From Phocaeicola oris (GTDB lineage: Bacteria > Bacteroidota > Bacteroidia > Bacteroidales > Bacteroidaceae): DNA of 64,000 nt. Below are positions 26,927 to 35,432 of the stretch, one piece after another. Where the stretch lies: assembly GCF_021295095.1 (NCBI RefSeq), contig NZ_JAJLQX010000009.1:47342-111341 (forward strand), written 5' to 3'. A model generated the notes under the pieces. It had not been told where the DNA came from. It searched no databases and saw only the letters and a program-made list of their open reading frames with translations. The stretch's first letter is position 1. Each line of letters opens with the position of its first letter. A program made the position numbers and the translations under genes.

Positions 26927-28183
26927 ATGTTTACAAATCAGTTAGCCGAAGAGCTACTCAACCTTATACATTCTTTATTGTTAGGAATCGGTTGCACAGA
27001 GAAGATAGCCGGTAAGTTGGATGGTATCCTATTTCTGATCATCATCGTCATCATAGCCTTTGCTCTCTCCCGACTTATCTACCATATCAGCATTCATTTC
27101 GTCAAGCGGATTCTGAAACACAAGCACATTCCATTACTTGAGACCATGATAAAAGACCATACGCTGAACAAAATAGCATACGTTCTACCTCCTATCATGA
27201 TTTCTGCTCTTTTGCAAGTAGTATTCGATCAGAAGTCGAGTTGGTACACTGTTACCTCCAAGATAACATGGTTATACTTTTTCATTGCTCTGCTCTTAGC
27301 ATTCAACGCGGTATTCAAAGCTATCAGTGAAACTACAATGGAGAAACAACAAGTTGGCAAGGGACGTCCTATGAGAGGACTCATTCAAGTGGTGCAGACT
27401 ATCGTTTCTCTGATGATTATCATTTCCATCATCGCTCTGCTCATCAATCAATCACCTATGGCTATCTACGCTGGCTTAGGAGGAGCAGCTGCCGTACTGA
27501 TGTTGATATTTAAAGATTCTATTTTGGGATTTGTGGCAGGTATCCAACTGAGTCAAAACGATATGGTGCGCATCGGTGATTGGATAGTAGTTCCAAGTGC
27601 TGACGCTGATGGTATCGTCATTGATGTCACACTGAATACGGTGAAGATTCAAAACTGGGATAACACCATTGTCACCTTGCCTCCTTATAATCTAATTGCC
27701 AACTCTTTTAAAAACTGGAAAGGCATGCAGAACTCCGATGGAAGACGAATTAATAAAGACATTTATTTAAAACTGGCAAGTGTCAAGCCCTGCACTCCGG
27801 AGTTCTTAGAAAAGATGAAAGGCTTCGACCCCGACTTGGCACATTTCATCACTGTAAAACAGCAACAGGCTTTGGAAGGTGAAACTGCAAATACAGAGAA
27901 CCCTGCCGGCTTGGTAAACGGAACCATTGAAACAAATGCCGGTTTACTCCGTGCCTACATGGAACTTTACCTGCGTAAACATCCTTCTATAAATAAGGAT
28001 ATGACAATTATGGTACGTAGCCTTACTCCTACTGCCAGCGGTGTGCCTATGCAGCTTTATTGTTTCTCGAAAAATAAAAAATGGGAAAGTTACGAAAGTA
28101 TCTGTGCCGAAATAGTGGAACATTTCGTCTCTGTTATGCCATACTTCGAGATTGAGCCGTTCCAGAAAATGATAAGTCTGTAA
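26927..28183 (+). CDS. Mechanosensitive ion channel, MscS family (YbdG-like)
   Basis: A 418-residue membrane protein with several N-terminal helices and the MscS pore-lining segment YAGLGGAAAVLMLIFKDSILGFVAG, followed by the beta domain (MVRIGDWIVVPSADADGIVIDVTLNTVKIQNWDNT). It would release solutes during osmotic downshock. Length and the GDWI variant resemble YbdG-type channels. It probably shares a transcript with cysE. Confidence 0.9.
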   Translation: MFTNQLAEELLNLIHSLLLGIGCTEKIAGKLDGILFLIIIVIIAFALSRLIYHISIHFVKRILKHKHIPLLETMIKDHTLNKIAYVLPPIMISALLQVVFDQKSSWYTVTSKITWLYFFIALLLAFNAVFKAISETTMEKQQVGKGRPMRGLIQVVQTIVSLMIIISIIALLINQSPMAIYAGLGGAAAVLMLIFKDSILGFVAGIQLSQNDMVRIGDWIVVPSADADGIVIDVTLNTVKIQNWDNTIVTLPPYNLIANSFKNWKGMQNSDGRRINKDIYLKLASVKPCTPEFLEKMKGFDPDLAHFITVKQQQALEGETANTENPAGLVNGTIETNAGLLRAYMELYLRKHPSINKDMTIMVRSLTPTASGVPMQLYCFSKNKKWESYESICAEIVEHFVSVMPYFEIEPFQKMISL

Positions 28184-28292
28184 TGTCAGATAATTAGCTT
28201 TTATCATTCTTCTTCTCTTCCTTTTATAATGCGCTAACATTAAGCCTTTTATACCTGACATTTAAAATACAGTTAAAAAAAAGCATAAAAGG

Positions 28293-28324
28293 TTTGCAGA
28301 ATTAGAAAAGTGAACTTATCTTTG
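28293..28324 (+). promoter_or_regulatory. Promoter of the tRNA-Ser/tRNA-Glu unit
   Basis: TTTG at 28293-28296 and TATCTTTG at 28317-28324 are spaced 20 bp apart, the best match in the window to the full Bacteroidetes promoter (TTTG, 19-21 bp, TAnnTTTG). The tRNA-Ser gene begins 41 bp downstream. Confidence 0.75.
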
Positions 28325-28364
28325 CACCGCATTTGTGAGAAGACACGGTGCTTAAACTACGGAA

Positions 28365-28451
28365 GGAAGTTTGGGTGAGTGGCTGAAACCAGCAGTTTGC
28401 TAAACTGCCGTACGGGTAACCGTACCGGGGGTTCGAATCCCCCAGCTTCCG
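28365..28451 (+). tRNA. tRNA-Ser (anticodon GCT)
   Basis: An 87-nt class II tRNA with a long variable arm (CCGTACGGGTAACCGTACC). Acceptor GGAAGTT pairs with AGCTTCC. The anticodon stem GCAGT/ACTGC encloses TTGCTAA, giving anticodon GCT for AGC/AGU codons. Confidence 0.95.
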
Positions 28452-28470
28452 CAAAGAGAATAAATCATTT

Positions 28471-28542
28471 GGCGCATTCGTCTAGTGGTCAGGACACGGC
28501 TCTCTCAAGGCTGAAACCCGGGTTCAACTCCCGGTTGCGCTA
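28471..28542 (+). tRNA. tRNA-Glu (anticodon CTC)
   Basis: A 72-nt tRNA with the D-arm GTCTAGTGGTCAGGAC, anticodon loop CTCTCAA and T-arm CCGGGTTCAACTCCCGG. Acceptor GGCGCAT against TTGCGCT shows a G-U at the end and a T-T mismatch at position 7-66, and the anticodon stem holds G-U pairs, so it is a slightly weak but complete structure. Confidence 0.88.
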
Positions 28543-28543
28543 C

Positions 28544-28580
28544 AAAAAACGCAGCTAAGTGAAATTAGTTGCGTTTTTTT
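28544..28580. terminator. Bidirectional terminator between the tRNAs and lutC
   Basis: AAAAAACGCA pairs with TGCGTTTTTT, with additional inner CTAA/TTAG pairing. It gives a T-run on both strands and separates the tRNA unit from the convergent lutC. Confidence 0.85.
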
Positions 28581-28589
28581 ATCAAAGAA

Positions 28590-29177
28590 TTAATAAAGTA
28601 TCACTGTTACCTCTCTCGGGCCGTGAGCACCAAAAACCATAGCTTGTTCTATGTCTGCTGTTTTCGACGGTCCAGACATAAACAGTCCGAATCCATAATC
28701 TCCGGTATCAATCAATTTATAGCCCTCGTGCATATTGTTCACCAGCTTTGTCTTATCCAACAGAATAATTAATCGTTCAGAGATGAAGTAAACAGCACGC
28801 TCTTTCATATCCTGCTTCAACCAGACGGCAGCAGTCTCAGCAACGCCAACAGTTCCCTTGACAACAGCAAGATCGGTTCCATCAAGCTCGGCCGGACCGG
28901 AAACATCATCCGGATTAAATGTTGCGCATGTGATTTCCGACAAATTAGAAGCTATCCGCCTCAAGTCGGGATACATATCCCTAATAACCTTATTCACATC
29001 CTCACCCTCTTTCAACACAACGGTGTTGCCACCTGTCGTCTTCATCACCTCAATGAATTTAGCTACCTTATCATCAAACTTCACAGCAATGCTCTCCACC
29101 TCATTCAAATCCGGCTTCTCGTACTGTACATGAATGGCACGACGGACATTCTGTAATATATCTTCTCTGCTGCTCAT
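28590..29177 (-). CDS. lutC: Lactate utilisation protein LutC
   Basis: A 195-residue LUD-domain protein, one of three subunits that oxidise L-lactate to pyruvate. Motifs GPAELDGTDLAVVKGTVGVAET and LMFGAHGPRE-like ending (MVFGAHGPREVTVIL) fit the family. The start at 29177 (MSSREDILQ) is chosen because its ATG overlaps the lutB stop as TAATG, a typical coupling arrangement. Last gene of lutA-lutB-lutC. Confidence 0.9.
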   Translation of the reverse strand: MSSREDILQNVRRAIHVQYEKPDLNEVESIAVKFDDKVAKFIEVMKTTGGNTVVLKEGEDVNKVIRDMYPDLRRIASNLSEITCATFNPDDVSGPAELDGTDLAVVKGTVGVAETAAVWLKQDMKERAVYFISERLIILLDKTKLVNNMHEGYKLIDTGDYGFGLFMSGPSKTADIEQAMVFGAHGPREVTVILY

Positions 29178-30532
29178 TATTTCACCTTTCCTTTCTTCCA
29201 TAATGCGTTAAAACTATCCTTGGCAAAATCAGGGAAGGCTCTGCCCTTTCCCCACTCCATTCCAAAAGATTTCAGTACAGGCATTCCCATAGGAGCTAAC
29301 GCCATCGCAGTATTAAACAGTGCAGGATTATTCATCAGGAAGCCCATTCCCTTACTCATTACCTTCTTTTCTGTATTCGCTACACCATATTTACCCAAGT
29401 CCTGACGCCACATATAGATTTGCTCGGCCAAGTCGATCTTTGCCGGACATACATTCGAACAAGAATAACAGAGTGAACAAGCCGATACATTATCGTAATA
29501 ATGCAACGGAGCTTTCAGCATTCCTAAATTAATACCGATAGGTCCGGGAATAAAATACGTATATGAGTACCCACCGCTTCGTCGATAAACAGGGCAAGTA
29601 TTCATACATGCTCCGCAACGTAAGCAGTTCAACGTTTTACGATGCTGCTCATTAGCTAAAATCTTACTCCGCCCGTTATCAACGATGATAATATGAAGCT
29701 CACCACCCTCACGCGGTTTTTGATAATGCGATGTATACGAAGTAATAGGCTGGCTGGTAGCTGAACGAGCTAACAGACGGGTAAAGACTCCCAACGATTC
29801 CCTATCGGGGACTATTTTCTCCATACCAAAAGCCGCAATCTGAATCTTAGGCTGTGAAGTTCCCATATCTGCATTGCCCTCGTTGGTACAGACAACCACC
29901 TCTCCTGTACTTGCCACGGCAAAATTACCACCTGTCATAGCAGCGTCGGCATGAATAAAGCGCTGGCGTAGATTCTTACGTGCCGCATAAGTCAGATAAG
30001 TAGGATCAGAGTTTCCGGGTTCCGTACCCATCTCTTTTTCGAAAAGTTTGCCAACCTCTTCACGTTTAAGATGGATAGCCGGCATCACAATATGCGACGG
30101 CTTCAGATTCATCAACTGAAGAATACGTTCACCCAAGTCGGTCTCTACTACCTCAATGCCTTTCGACTCAAGGTACGGATTCAGTTCACACTCCTCCGAG
30201 AGCATGGATTTACTCTTCACAAAACGTTTCACATGATGCTGTTCCAAAATGCCATATATAATTTCACGGTACTCATCGGCATCCTTAGCCCAATACACCT
30301 TAGCCCCATTTTCCATGGCATGCTTTTCAAACTCCTGCAATAACGTGTCAAGGTGGCTATTGCTGTACATCTTCAATGCTGACGCGGCATCGCGAAGTTG
30401 TTCCCACTCGGGAATAGCCTTGCTCAACTTATCTCGTTTGGCACGAACAAGCCATAAAGTCTCATCGTTCCAAGCTGCTTGTTTCTGATTCTTCAGGAAC
30501 TGAGCAGCACTTTTTGAATGTTTCGTACTCAT
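29177..30532 (-). CDS. lutB: Lactate utilisation iron-sulfur protein LutB
   Basis: A 451-residue protein with an N-terminal LUD domain (ADAAMTGGNFAVASTGEVVV) and two 4Fe-4S clusters: CLRCGACMNTCPVYR and CSLCYSCSNVCPAK near residues 300-370. It would pass electrons from lactate to the respiratory chain with LutA and LutC. Its ATG overlaps the lutA stop by 4 bases. Confidence 0.93.
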   Translation of the reverse strand: MSTKHSKSAAQFLKNQKQAAWNDETLWLVRAKRDKLSKAIPEWEQLRDAASALKMYSNSHLDTLLQEFEKHAMENGAKVYWAKDADEYREIIYGILEQHHVKRFVKSKSMLSEECELNPYLESKGIEVVETDLGERILQLMNLKPSHIVMPAIHLKREEVGKLFEKEMGTEPGNSDPTYLTYAARKNLRQRFIHADAAMTGGNFAVASTGEVVVCTNEGNADMGTSQPKIQIAAFGMEKIVPDRESLGVFTRLLARSATSQPITSYTSHYQKPREGGELHIIIVDNGRSKILANEQHRKTLNCLRCGACMNTCPVYRRSGGYSYTYFIPGPIGINLGMLKAPLHYYDNVSACSLCYSCSNVCPAKIDLAEQIYMWRQDLGKYGVANTEKKVMSKGMGFLMNNPALFNTAMALAPMGMPVLKSFGMEWGKGRAFPDFAKDSFNALWKKGKVK

Positions 30533-31269
30533 AATCCCGCAGCTAATATTTCAACTATATGAATCGTCTTAAGAGGGAGCTTCTCAGAAGCGATGATACC
30601 ATTTTGACTCATCAGGCATGAACTGTCAGCTCCTGTAATGTATTCTGCTCCCGTAGCCAAATGGCGTTGCACCTTATCATGTGCCATCTGTACAGATACG
30701 GCTTTCTCCTCAATTGAGAACATTCCACCAAAACCACAACATTCGTCAGGGCGTTCAGGTTCTGCCACTTCACACCCTTCCACCATAGTCAGTAAATCGC
30801 GCATCTTATTAAAATAAGGTACATTTTGCTCACTACATGAAGAAAGATGAAGTAAACGAACCCCGTGACAACTATTCTGTAATGATACTTTATGCGGAAA
30901 CTTCGCTTTCAGGTGAGTTGGCTTGACCACATCGTGAATAAATTCACAAATCTCATAAATCTTACCTTCTGAAACACACTGATGATTCGGCTGTATTCTG
31001 AGTCGTCCGTAATTGTCGCGGACGAAAACCACACAACTTGCTGACGGCCCAACAATATAATCGTAATCCTTGAATTTCTCATCAAATCGTTTCGCCAGGC
31101 TCACAGCCTCATTCTCGAAACCCGCATTACCCATAGGCTGTCCACAACAAGTCTGGTCTTCAGGATAATCCACATCCACACCTAAGCTCTTCAGCAATTT
31201 ATAGGATGCAATACCCACTTGTGGAAACACTGCGTTTATGTAACACGGAATAAATAGTCCAACTCTCAT
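30529..31269 (-). CDS. lutA: Lactate utilisation protein LutA
   Basis: A 246-residue protein with two cysteine-rich CCG domains (TCCGQPMGNAG and ECCGFGGMFS) of the type found in GlpC and heterodisulfide reductase. It starts at MRVGLFIPCYINAVFPQ; the frame is open 21 codons further up but a -7 promoter box (31300-31307) overlaps that part. First gene of the lut operon. Confidence 0.92.
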   Translation of the reverse strand: MRVGLFIPCYINAVFPQVGIASYKLLKSLGVDVDYPEDQTCCGQPMGNAGFENEAVSLAKRFDEKFKDYDYIVGPSASCVVFVRDNYGRLRIQPNHQCVSEGKIYEICEFIHDVVKPTHLKAKFPHKVSLQNSCHGVRLLHLSSCSEQNVPYFNKMRDLLTMVEGCEVAEPERPDECCGFGGMFSIEEKAVSVQMAHDKVQRHLATGAEYITGADSSCLMSQNGIIASEKLPLKTIHIVEILAAGL

Positions 31270-31299
31270 AGATAGTATAATAATTTCGTAAACCTTCCA

Positions 31300-31307
31300 C
31301 AAATATA
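31300..31307 (-). promoter_or_regulatory. -7 box TATATTTG for lutABC
   Basis: Minus-strand consensus match 30 bp upstream of the lutA ATG at 31269. Confidence 0.55.
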
Positions 31308-31340
31308 AATAAAGATACGAAAAGATGAACATATTTTATA

Positions 31341-31432
31341 AAAAAAGTACTCCCCACGAATCACTTCGTAGGGAGTATTCTACTAATAACTAACTTTTGT
31401 GGTTTACGTAAATATCTATATGACTAACTTAC
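31341..31432 (-). ncRNA. Candidate small RNA upstream of lutA
   Basis: On the minus strand a -7 box TATCTTTG (31438-31445) is followed after about 50 bases by a strong hairpin (arms around 31348-31358 and 31366-31378, sharing ACTCCC/GGGAGT and ACGAA/TTCGT) and a run of seven T residues. lutA has its own promoter downstream, so this reads as a free-standing transcript of about 90 nt. It could instead be a lut leader with an attenuator. Confidence 0.5.
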
Positions 31433-31492
31433 ACTTGCAAAGATAATGGCTTCCCGTTCCCTGCGCAATACCAACTTCTTGGTATTTTATCT

Positions 31493-31525
31493 ACAAAAAA
31501 GGCATCCCCTTTTATAGGTATGCCT
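31493..31525 (-). terminator. Terminator of the hemerythrin-LuxR operon
   Basis: GGCATCCCC (31501-31509) pairs imperfectly with GGTATGCC (31517-31524) and six T residues follow on the minus strand. The stem begins at the stop codon of the LuxR-type gene. Confidence 0.75.
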
Positions 31526-32124
31526 TACAATTTCACTTCACTCACATCAACCAATTTATTCACAATCGCATAGATTGTGAGACCGGCTGCCGAATGTATT
31601 TGTAATTTCCTCGCTATATTCCTTCGGTGAGTGATAACAGTATGTATAGAAAGGAACAACTTGTCTGCTATCTCCTTATTCGTCATTCCTCGAACAATGC
31701 AACAAATAACTTCTTTCTCTCGTTGAGTAAGTGTCTCTTGATCAGAATCTCCATTGTTCAAGCTCAACATTTTCTCCAGTGTTTCCTGAATATCATCCAA
31801 AGAATCAAAGAGTCCGATATTGGCATCATAGCCTTTCATCATCGACGTACTGGCCACCGTACACTGCAAGGAAACAATTTTCATGTCCATCTGCGGGTAC
31901 TGTTCTCTGAACTGCTCTACATCAAATATTCTCTCAAACAAAGGATCAACAATAAGCACATCGGGCTGATGTCCTTCCATCAGGCTCTCCAATCCGTTCA
32001 ATGAAGTAATTTCCACAGGAGCAATCTGCATCTTAGGCATTCGTTTCAACACAGCTATCACACCCGTTCTTACTATTGGAGAAAGCTCAGCCACAGCTAC
32101 ATTAATACTTCCCGACTTATTCAT
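31525..32124 (-). CDS. LuxR-type regulator with degenerate receiver domain
   Basis: A 199-residue DNA-binding protein. The C-terminus is a clear LuxR HTH (LTQREKEVICCIVRGMTNKEIADKLFLS, HTVITHRRNIARKL). The N-terminal 120 residues look like a response-regulator receiver: an Asp is at the expected place (LIVDP), but the acidic pair is reduced to a single Glu (AVAELSP) and the conserved Lys near the end is missing (IGLFDSLD). Phosphorylation may not be its input. It overlaps the hemerythrin gene by 4 bases. Confidence 0.85.
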   Translation of the reverse strand: MNKSGSINVAVAELSPIVRTGVIAVLKRMPKMQIAPVEITSLNGLESLMEGHQPDVLIVDPLFERIFDVEQFREQYPQMDMKIVSLQCTVASTSMMKGYDANIGLFDSLDDIQETLEKMLSLNNGDSDQETLTQREKEVICCIVRGMTNKEIADKLFLSIHTVITHRRNIARKLQIHSAAGLTIYAIVNKLVDVSEVKL

Positions 32125-32831
32125 TTTTCCCCCTCCTCTAATCGACGGACTATAGGAACAAATAAATAATCTTCTATTTCACAATGCGAAATCAAATCAT
32201 CCTCACAACAGAAGATGTCAAAAAGTACCGAATTCAACAAGTTATTGTTAACATTGGCAGGATAATACTTGATGATAATGTTCTTCAACTCTTTAAGTTT
32301 CTGTTCCACCTGATCGTGCCGACGTGCATATTGAGTAATATGAAATCCATCAGAACGCTCTCCAGCAAGCAGCTTTTCTACATATCTGAACACATGCTTA
32401 TCTTCATAGTCCATGTGCTTACGAACTTCCTCGGTATACGAATCAAAATACTTCATTATCAGTACAGCTACTTTATCGCCTGCAGCCGGCTGAATAGCTT
32501 CATTCAACTTACATCTGATGCTGGGAAGCTGAAATTCCAAAAAATAATGATGAGCTTGCTTCAGATAATTCATTAATGACACGACTGAAAGTCCCTCAAA
32601 ATCATCAGCAACTCTGCTATTCTCCTCTGAGATAAAGTTGACTACCGCAAGAAAAGTATTCCAGTCCACATGAAAGGAATCACACACTTCCTGAACCGTT
32701 TGGTCTCCAAAACCTAATGGCAATTCAAAACGACTGAGCACTTGTAATGAGTTGTAGTTGCCACAAATCAAATCACTCATTTTGTCGGTAGGTTTGTACT
32801 TGCCTCTATTGTATATCATTTTTTCTAACAT
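32121..32831 (-). CDS. Hemerythrin-domain protein, RIC/YtfE-like
   Basis: A 236-residue di-iron protein. His and Glu ligands are visible in LKQAHHYFLEFQLPSI, HMDYEDKHVF, YARRHDQVEQKL and HCEIEDYLFVP, the spaced HHE pattern of the repair-of-iron-centres family. The N-terminal part (MSDLICGNYNSLQVLSRFELPLGFG) matches the ScdA-like region. It may sense or repair damage from NO or oxygen. It is co-transcribed with the LuxR-type regulator and has a good RBS (AAAGGAG). Confidence 0.85.
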   Translation of the reverse strand: MLEKMIYNRGKYKPTDKMSDLICGNYNSLQVLSRFELPLGFGDQTVQEVCDSFHVDWNTFLAVVNFISEENSRVADDFEGLSVVSLMNYLKQAHHYFLEFQLPSIRCKLNEAIQPAAGDKVAVLIMKYFDSYTEEVRKHMDYEDKHVFRYVEKLLAGERSDGFHITQYARRHDQVEQKLKELKNIIIKYYPANVNNNLLNSVLFDIFCCEDDLISHCEIEDYLFVPIVRRLEEGEK

Positions 32832-32844
32832 AGTTTCTCCTTTA

Positions 32845-32852
32845 CAAAATTA
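32845..32852 (-). promoter_or_regulatory. -7 box TAATTTTG for hemerythrin-LuxR operon
   Basis: Minus-strand consensus match 13 bp upstream of the ATG at 32831. Confidence 0.5.
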
Positions 32853-33047
32853 TCTGTTGATAAAGAAATACGCAATCACCTTTTATAGGTATTTAGCATA
32901 AACTCTTTTTCTAAAGCATTGACCGGTAAATGCAATATTACAAATAATTCTTGAAAAACGCATGCTTTTATAGGAAGAAAGTATATTTTAAACAGTGATT
33001 TCATCTTTTTATCAGATGCCTTGAATCGATCATCGGGAGAATAAAAA

Positions 33048-33175
33048 AAGTGATACGTATGAACCAACCAACTCATACGGACGAGTCACTCAACTCATAC
33101 GCATCATTCGATCAACTCATACGTATCATTTCACAAAAACTTCTGATGAAAAAGGAAACTCATGCGTATCACTTT
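33048..33175. repeat. 22-bp phased palindrome array, copy D (four units plus tail)
   Basis: Cores TACG at 33054, 33076, 33098 and 33120 are exactly 22 bp apart. A further core TGCG lies at 33163, 43 bp on, after a tail containing TTCTGATGAA and GGAAACTCATG. Ends are AAAGTGATACG and CGTATCACTTT, inverse copies of each other. The 368-bp gap around it lies between the C1 peptidase stop and the hemerythrin promoter. Confidence 0.95.
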
Positions 33176-33199
33176 GAGTATCCACACAGAGCACTTTAT

Positions 33200-34582
33200 T
33201 TATTCATCCCCTAAGAACATAGGGTCCCACGCAGGAAGCATAATCGGTTGCTGTTTCAGTATATCCCGAATCTTCTGAGATACATATTTTTTCTCCGCCA
33301 CCAAACGGAACATATACTCGTTGAACCATTCATCGGTCATAATAAGGTGTCCGTTATGGCCGTAATCAGCTCCCCAGCTGTTTTCAACCATCCATTTCTT
33401 AGGGGTTCCATTGGCATCCAAATCGACAGCCATTAAAGTCATGGCATGACTGCTCATGCTGGCATAAGTCTGAATACGCTCTTTCTTATTCATATTGAAA
33501 GTTGTCCCCATCAAATCGTCATAATCAAAGTTCTTCACATCCAGCAATCCTCTTTTGCGATCCAAATACTTACCTACATCGCAAGAGAAATACATCATAG
33601 TACTATCCTTGATTGAAGCAATAGCAACCTCTTTAATATCCTCGATAGGAAGGTTGACATATCTCCAGTTGTCACCATCGTAAACATGACGGTCGTATTC
33701 TATTTCATAACATTTATAATACTCACGGCTCGGGTCATTCATCAGCATGATATAATCGTTCTTCAAATCGTTACCCAAGTATTCCTTATAAAACGACTGT
33801 GGAGTATATTCCTTAGCAGGCCCTTTATTCAGACTCCAAGTAAACTTCTCTACCGGCTGTCCTAACATGATACAGAGCATACGATAAACAGTTCCTAACA
33901 TCTCGGTTTTCTGTTTCTGAATATCCGCTTTATCGGTCGTCTTCTTTGCTATTGCTTCACGCAATCGCAACGCGTCTTCCTTCAGTTTCAGGCTGATAAG
34001 GCTACGCATCTTACCGGTATTATCGCTGTTATATGTTTCCGGCATGACGTCTTTGGGAACTATACCGTATTTTTCTATCAAATCGGAAACACCAGTAAAC
34101 TGCCCTCCATCACTCAACGGATGCTGAAACAACCAGTCGACCGTCTTATCTGACATAGGTTTGTCGGCCGTATCAATAATACCCTGAAGGAAGAGATTTG
34201 CCTTCTCCAGCTGATCGTAGAAGAATACGTAGTTCTGCGAGAACTCCATCTTGTCCAAATGATACTCATTTATCATTTGTGCACGAAGCACATTTAATCC
34301 GGTAAACAACCAGCAACGTCCTGAACTTTGCTGATTGGTAATTCCCTTTGAAAGTACCTTATCCGAGAAATGAGTATCAAAATTAGCTTGATTGGCCTGA
34401 TTTACCGCCAACTGATCAATACTGTTGTTTCCCAACGCATTACGAATCGCTCTCGTCTCAGGTGTCGACTGATAACTCTGCTTTATTTGGTTCATCATAT
34501 TCACAGATATACCGCCATTGTTCTGTGCAACGGTTGTCATAGCAGCCAGCAGCATGCATACAAAGAAGATGTGTTTTTTCAT
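33200..34582 (-). CDS. Exported C1-family (bleomycin hydrolase-like) aminopeptidase
   Basis: A 460-residue papain-fold peptidase of the PepC/bleomycin hydrolase type. Active-site residues are visible: Cys in QQSSGRCWLFTG, His in SSHAMTLMAVD and Asn in VENSWGADYG. Unlike cytosolic PepC it starts with a signal peptide (MKKHIFFVCMLLAAMTTVAQ), so it probably acts in the periplasm or outside. The ATG at 34582 is chosen because the promoter box at 34607-34614 covers the longest start. Confidence 0.9.
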   Translation of the reverse strand: MKKHIFFVCMLLAAMTTVAQNNGGISVNMMNQIKQSYQSTPETRAIRNALGNNSIDQLAVNQANQANFDTHFSDKVLSKGITNQQSSGRCWLFTGLNVLRAQMINEYHLDKMEFSQNYVFFYDQLEKANLFLQGIIDTADKPMSDKTVDWLFQHPLSDGGQFTGVSDLIEKYGIVPKDVMPETYNSDNTGKMRSLISLKLKEDALRLREAIAKKTTDKADIQKQKTEMLGTVYRMLCIMLGQPVEKFTWSLNKGPAKEYTPQSFYKEYLGNDLKNDYIMLMNDPSREYYKCYEIEYDRHVYDGDNWRYVNLPIEDIKEVAIASIKDSTMMYFSCDVGKYLDRKRGLLDVKNFDYDDLMGTTFNMNKKERIQTYASMSSHAMTLMAVDLDANGTPKKWMVENSWGADYGHNGHLIMTDEWFNEYMFRLVAEKKYVSQKIRDILKQQPIMLPAWDPMFLGDE

Positions 34583-34606
34583 ATCTATCATTATTTTATT
34601 CTGAGA

Positions 34607-34614
34607 CAAATGTA
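34607..34614 (-). promoter_or_regulatory. -7 box TACATTTG for the C1 peptidase gene
   Basis: Minus-strand consensus match 24 bp upstream of the ATG at 34582. Confidence 0.6.
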
Positions 34615-34636
34615 CAACTTTTTTCTATAAAAGCAT

Positions 34637-34644
34637 TACATTTG
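34637..34644 (+). promoter_or_regulatory. -7 box TACATTTG for the DUF554 gene
   Basis: Plus-strand consensus match 20 bp before the ATG at 34665; it is divergent from the peptidase promoter 22 bp away. Confidence 0.6.
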
Positions 34645-34664
34645 CGTTTAAAATACATACCGAT

Positions 34665-35363
34665 ATGATTGGAACGATAGTTAACACCTGTACTATCATT
34701 ATAGGCAGCATAGCAGGAAGCGTACTTCACCGAGGCATAAAAGAGAGATATAAAGATGTACTTTATACCGGTTTGGGGTTAGCCAGTCTTGGCATCGGCT
34801 TCAATGCAGTCATTAGTAATTTCCCTAAGAGTCAATATCCCGTACTGTTCATTGTCTCTATCGCTTTAGGAGGCGTTATCGGTACGGCACTCGATATTGA
34901 CGGGCGTTTCAACCGGCTCATAAGCAGTCACTCCAAGCGTGCGGACAGCAACGATTTAGCTTCGGGACTTTCCCTTGCCATCCTGCTCTACTGTATTGGA
35001 CCGCTATCCATGCTGGGGCCGGTTATCAGTGCATTGAAAGGCGATAATACATTCCTCTTTACCAATGCCACACTCGATCTTGTCAGCTCCATGGTCTTTG
35101 CTTCCACCTACGGATTCGGAGTGATTCTTGCCGCTCCTGTCCTCTTCTGTTGGCAGGGACTATTCTATCTTGTTGCCAAGATATCGAGTAATGCCGTAAG
35201 TGACGAACTCATGGCAGAGCTTCTCATCGTAGGCGGATTGCTCATCGCCGGCTCCGGATTCGCCTTACTGAAACTGAAAGATTGCAAGACACTGAACATG
35301 CTTCCGGGGTTACTGATTCCTGTTCTCTGGTTCTTCGTAAAGTATCTGTACTCATTGATTTAA
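34665..35363 (+). CDS. DUF554-family membrane protein
   Basis: A 232-residue membrane protein with about six hydrophobic segments and the family start MIGTIVNTCTIIIGSIAGSVL, then LGLASLGIGFNAVI and LLYCIGPLSMLGPV. DUF554 (YdfK/YqgA-like) proteins are conserved inner-membrane proteins of unknown, possibly transport, function. It stands alone and is convergent with the lyase gene. Confidence 0.88.
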   Translation: MIGTIVNTCTIIIGSIAGSVLHRGIKERYKDVLYTGLGLASLGIGFNAVISNFPKSQYPVLFIVSIALGGVIGTALDIDGRFNRLISSHSKRADSNDLASGLSLAILLYCIGPLSMLGPVISALKGDNTFLFTNATLDLVSSMVFASTYGFGVILAAPVLFCWQGLFYLVAKISSNAVSDELMAELLIVGGLLIAGSGFALLKLKDCKTLNMLPGLLIPVLWFFVKYLYSLI

Positions 35364-35380
35364 AAGTATATGAAATAAAA

Positions 35381-35426
35381 ATCCGCCATTCTACTTGCAT
35401 AGAACGACGGACCCTCTTTTTTTATC
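35381..35426. terminator. Bidirectional terminator between DUF554 and lyase genes
   Basis: TCCGCCATTCTA and TAGAACGACGGA pair with two mismatches or wobble pairs, flanked by A-rich sequence on the left and a T-run on the right. Confidence 0.75.
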
Positions 35427-35432
35427 TAACAA

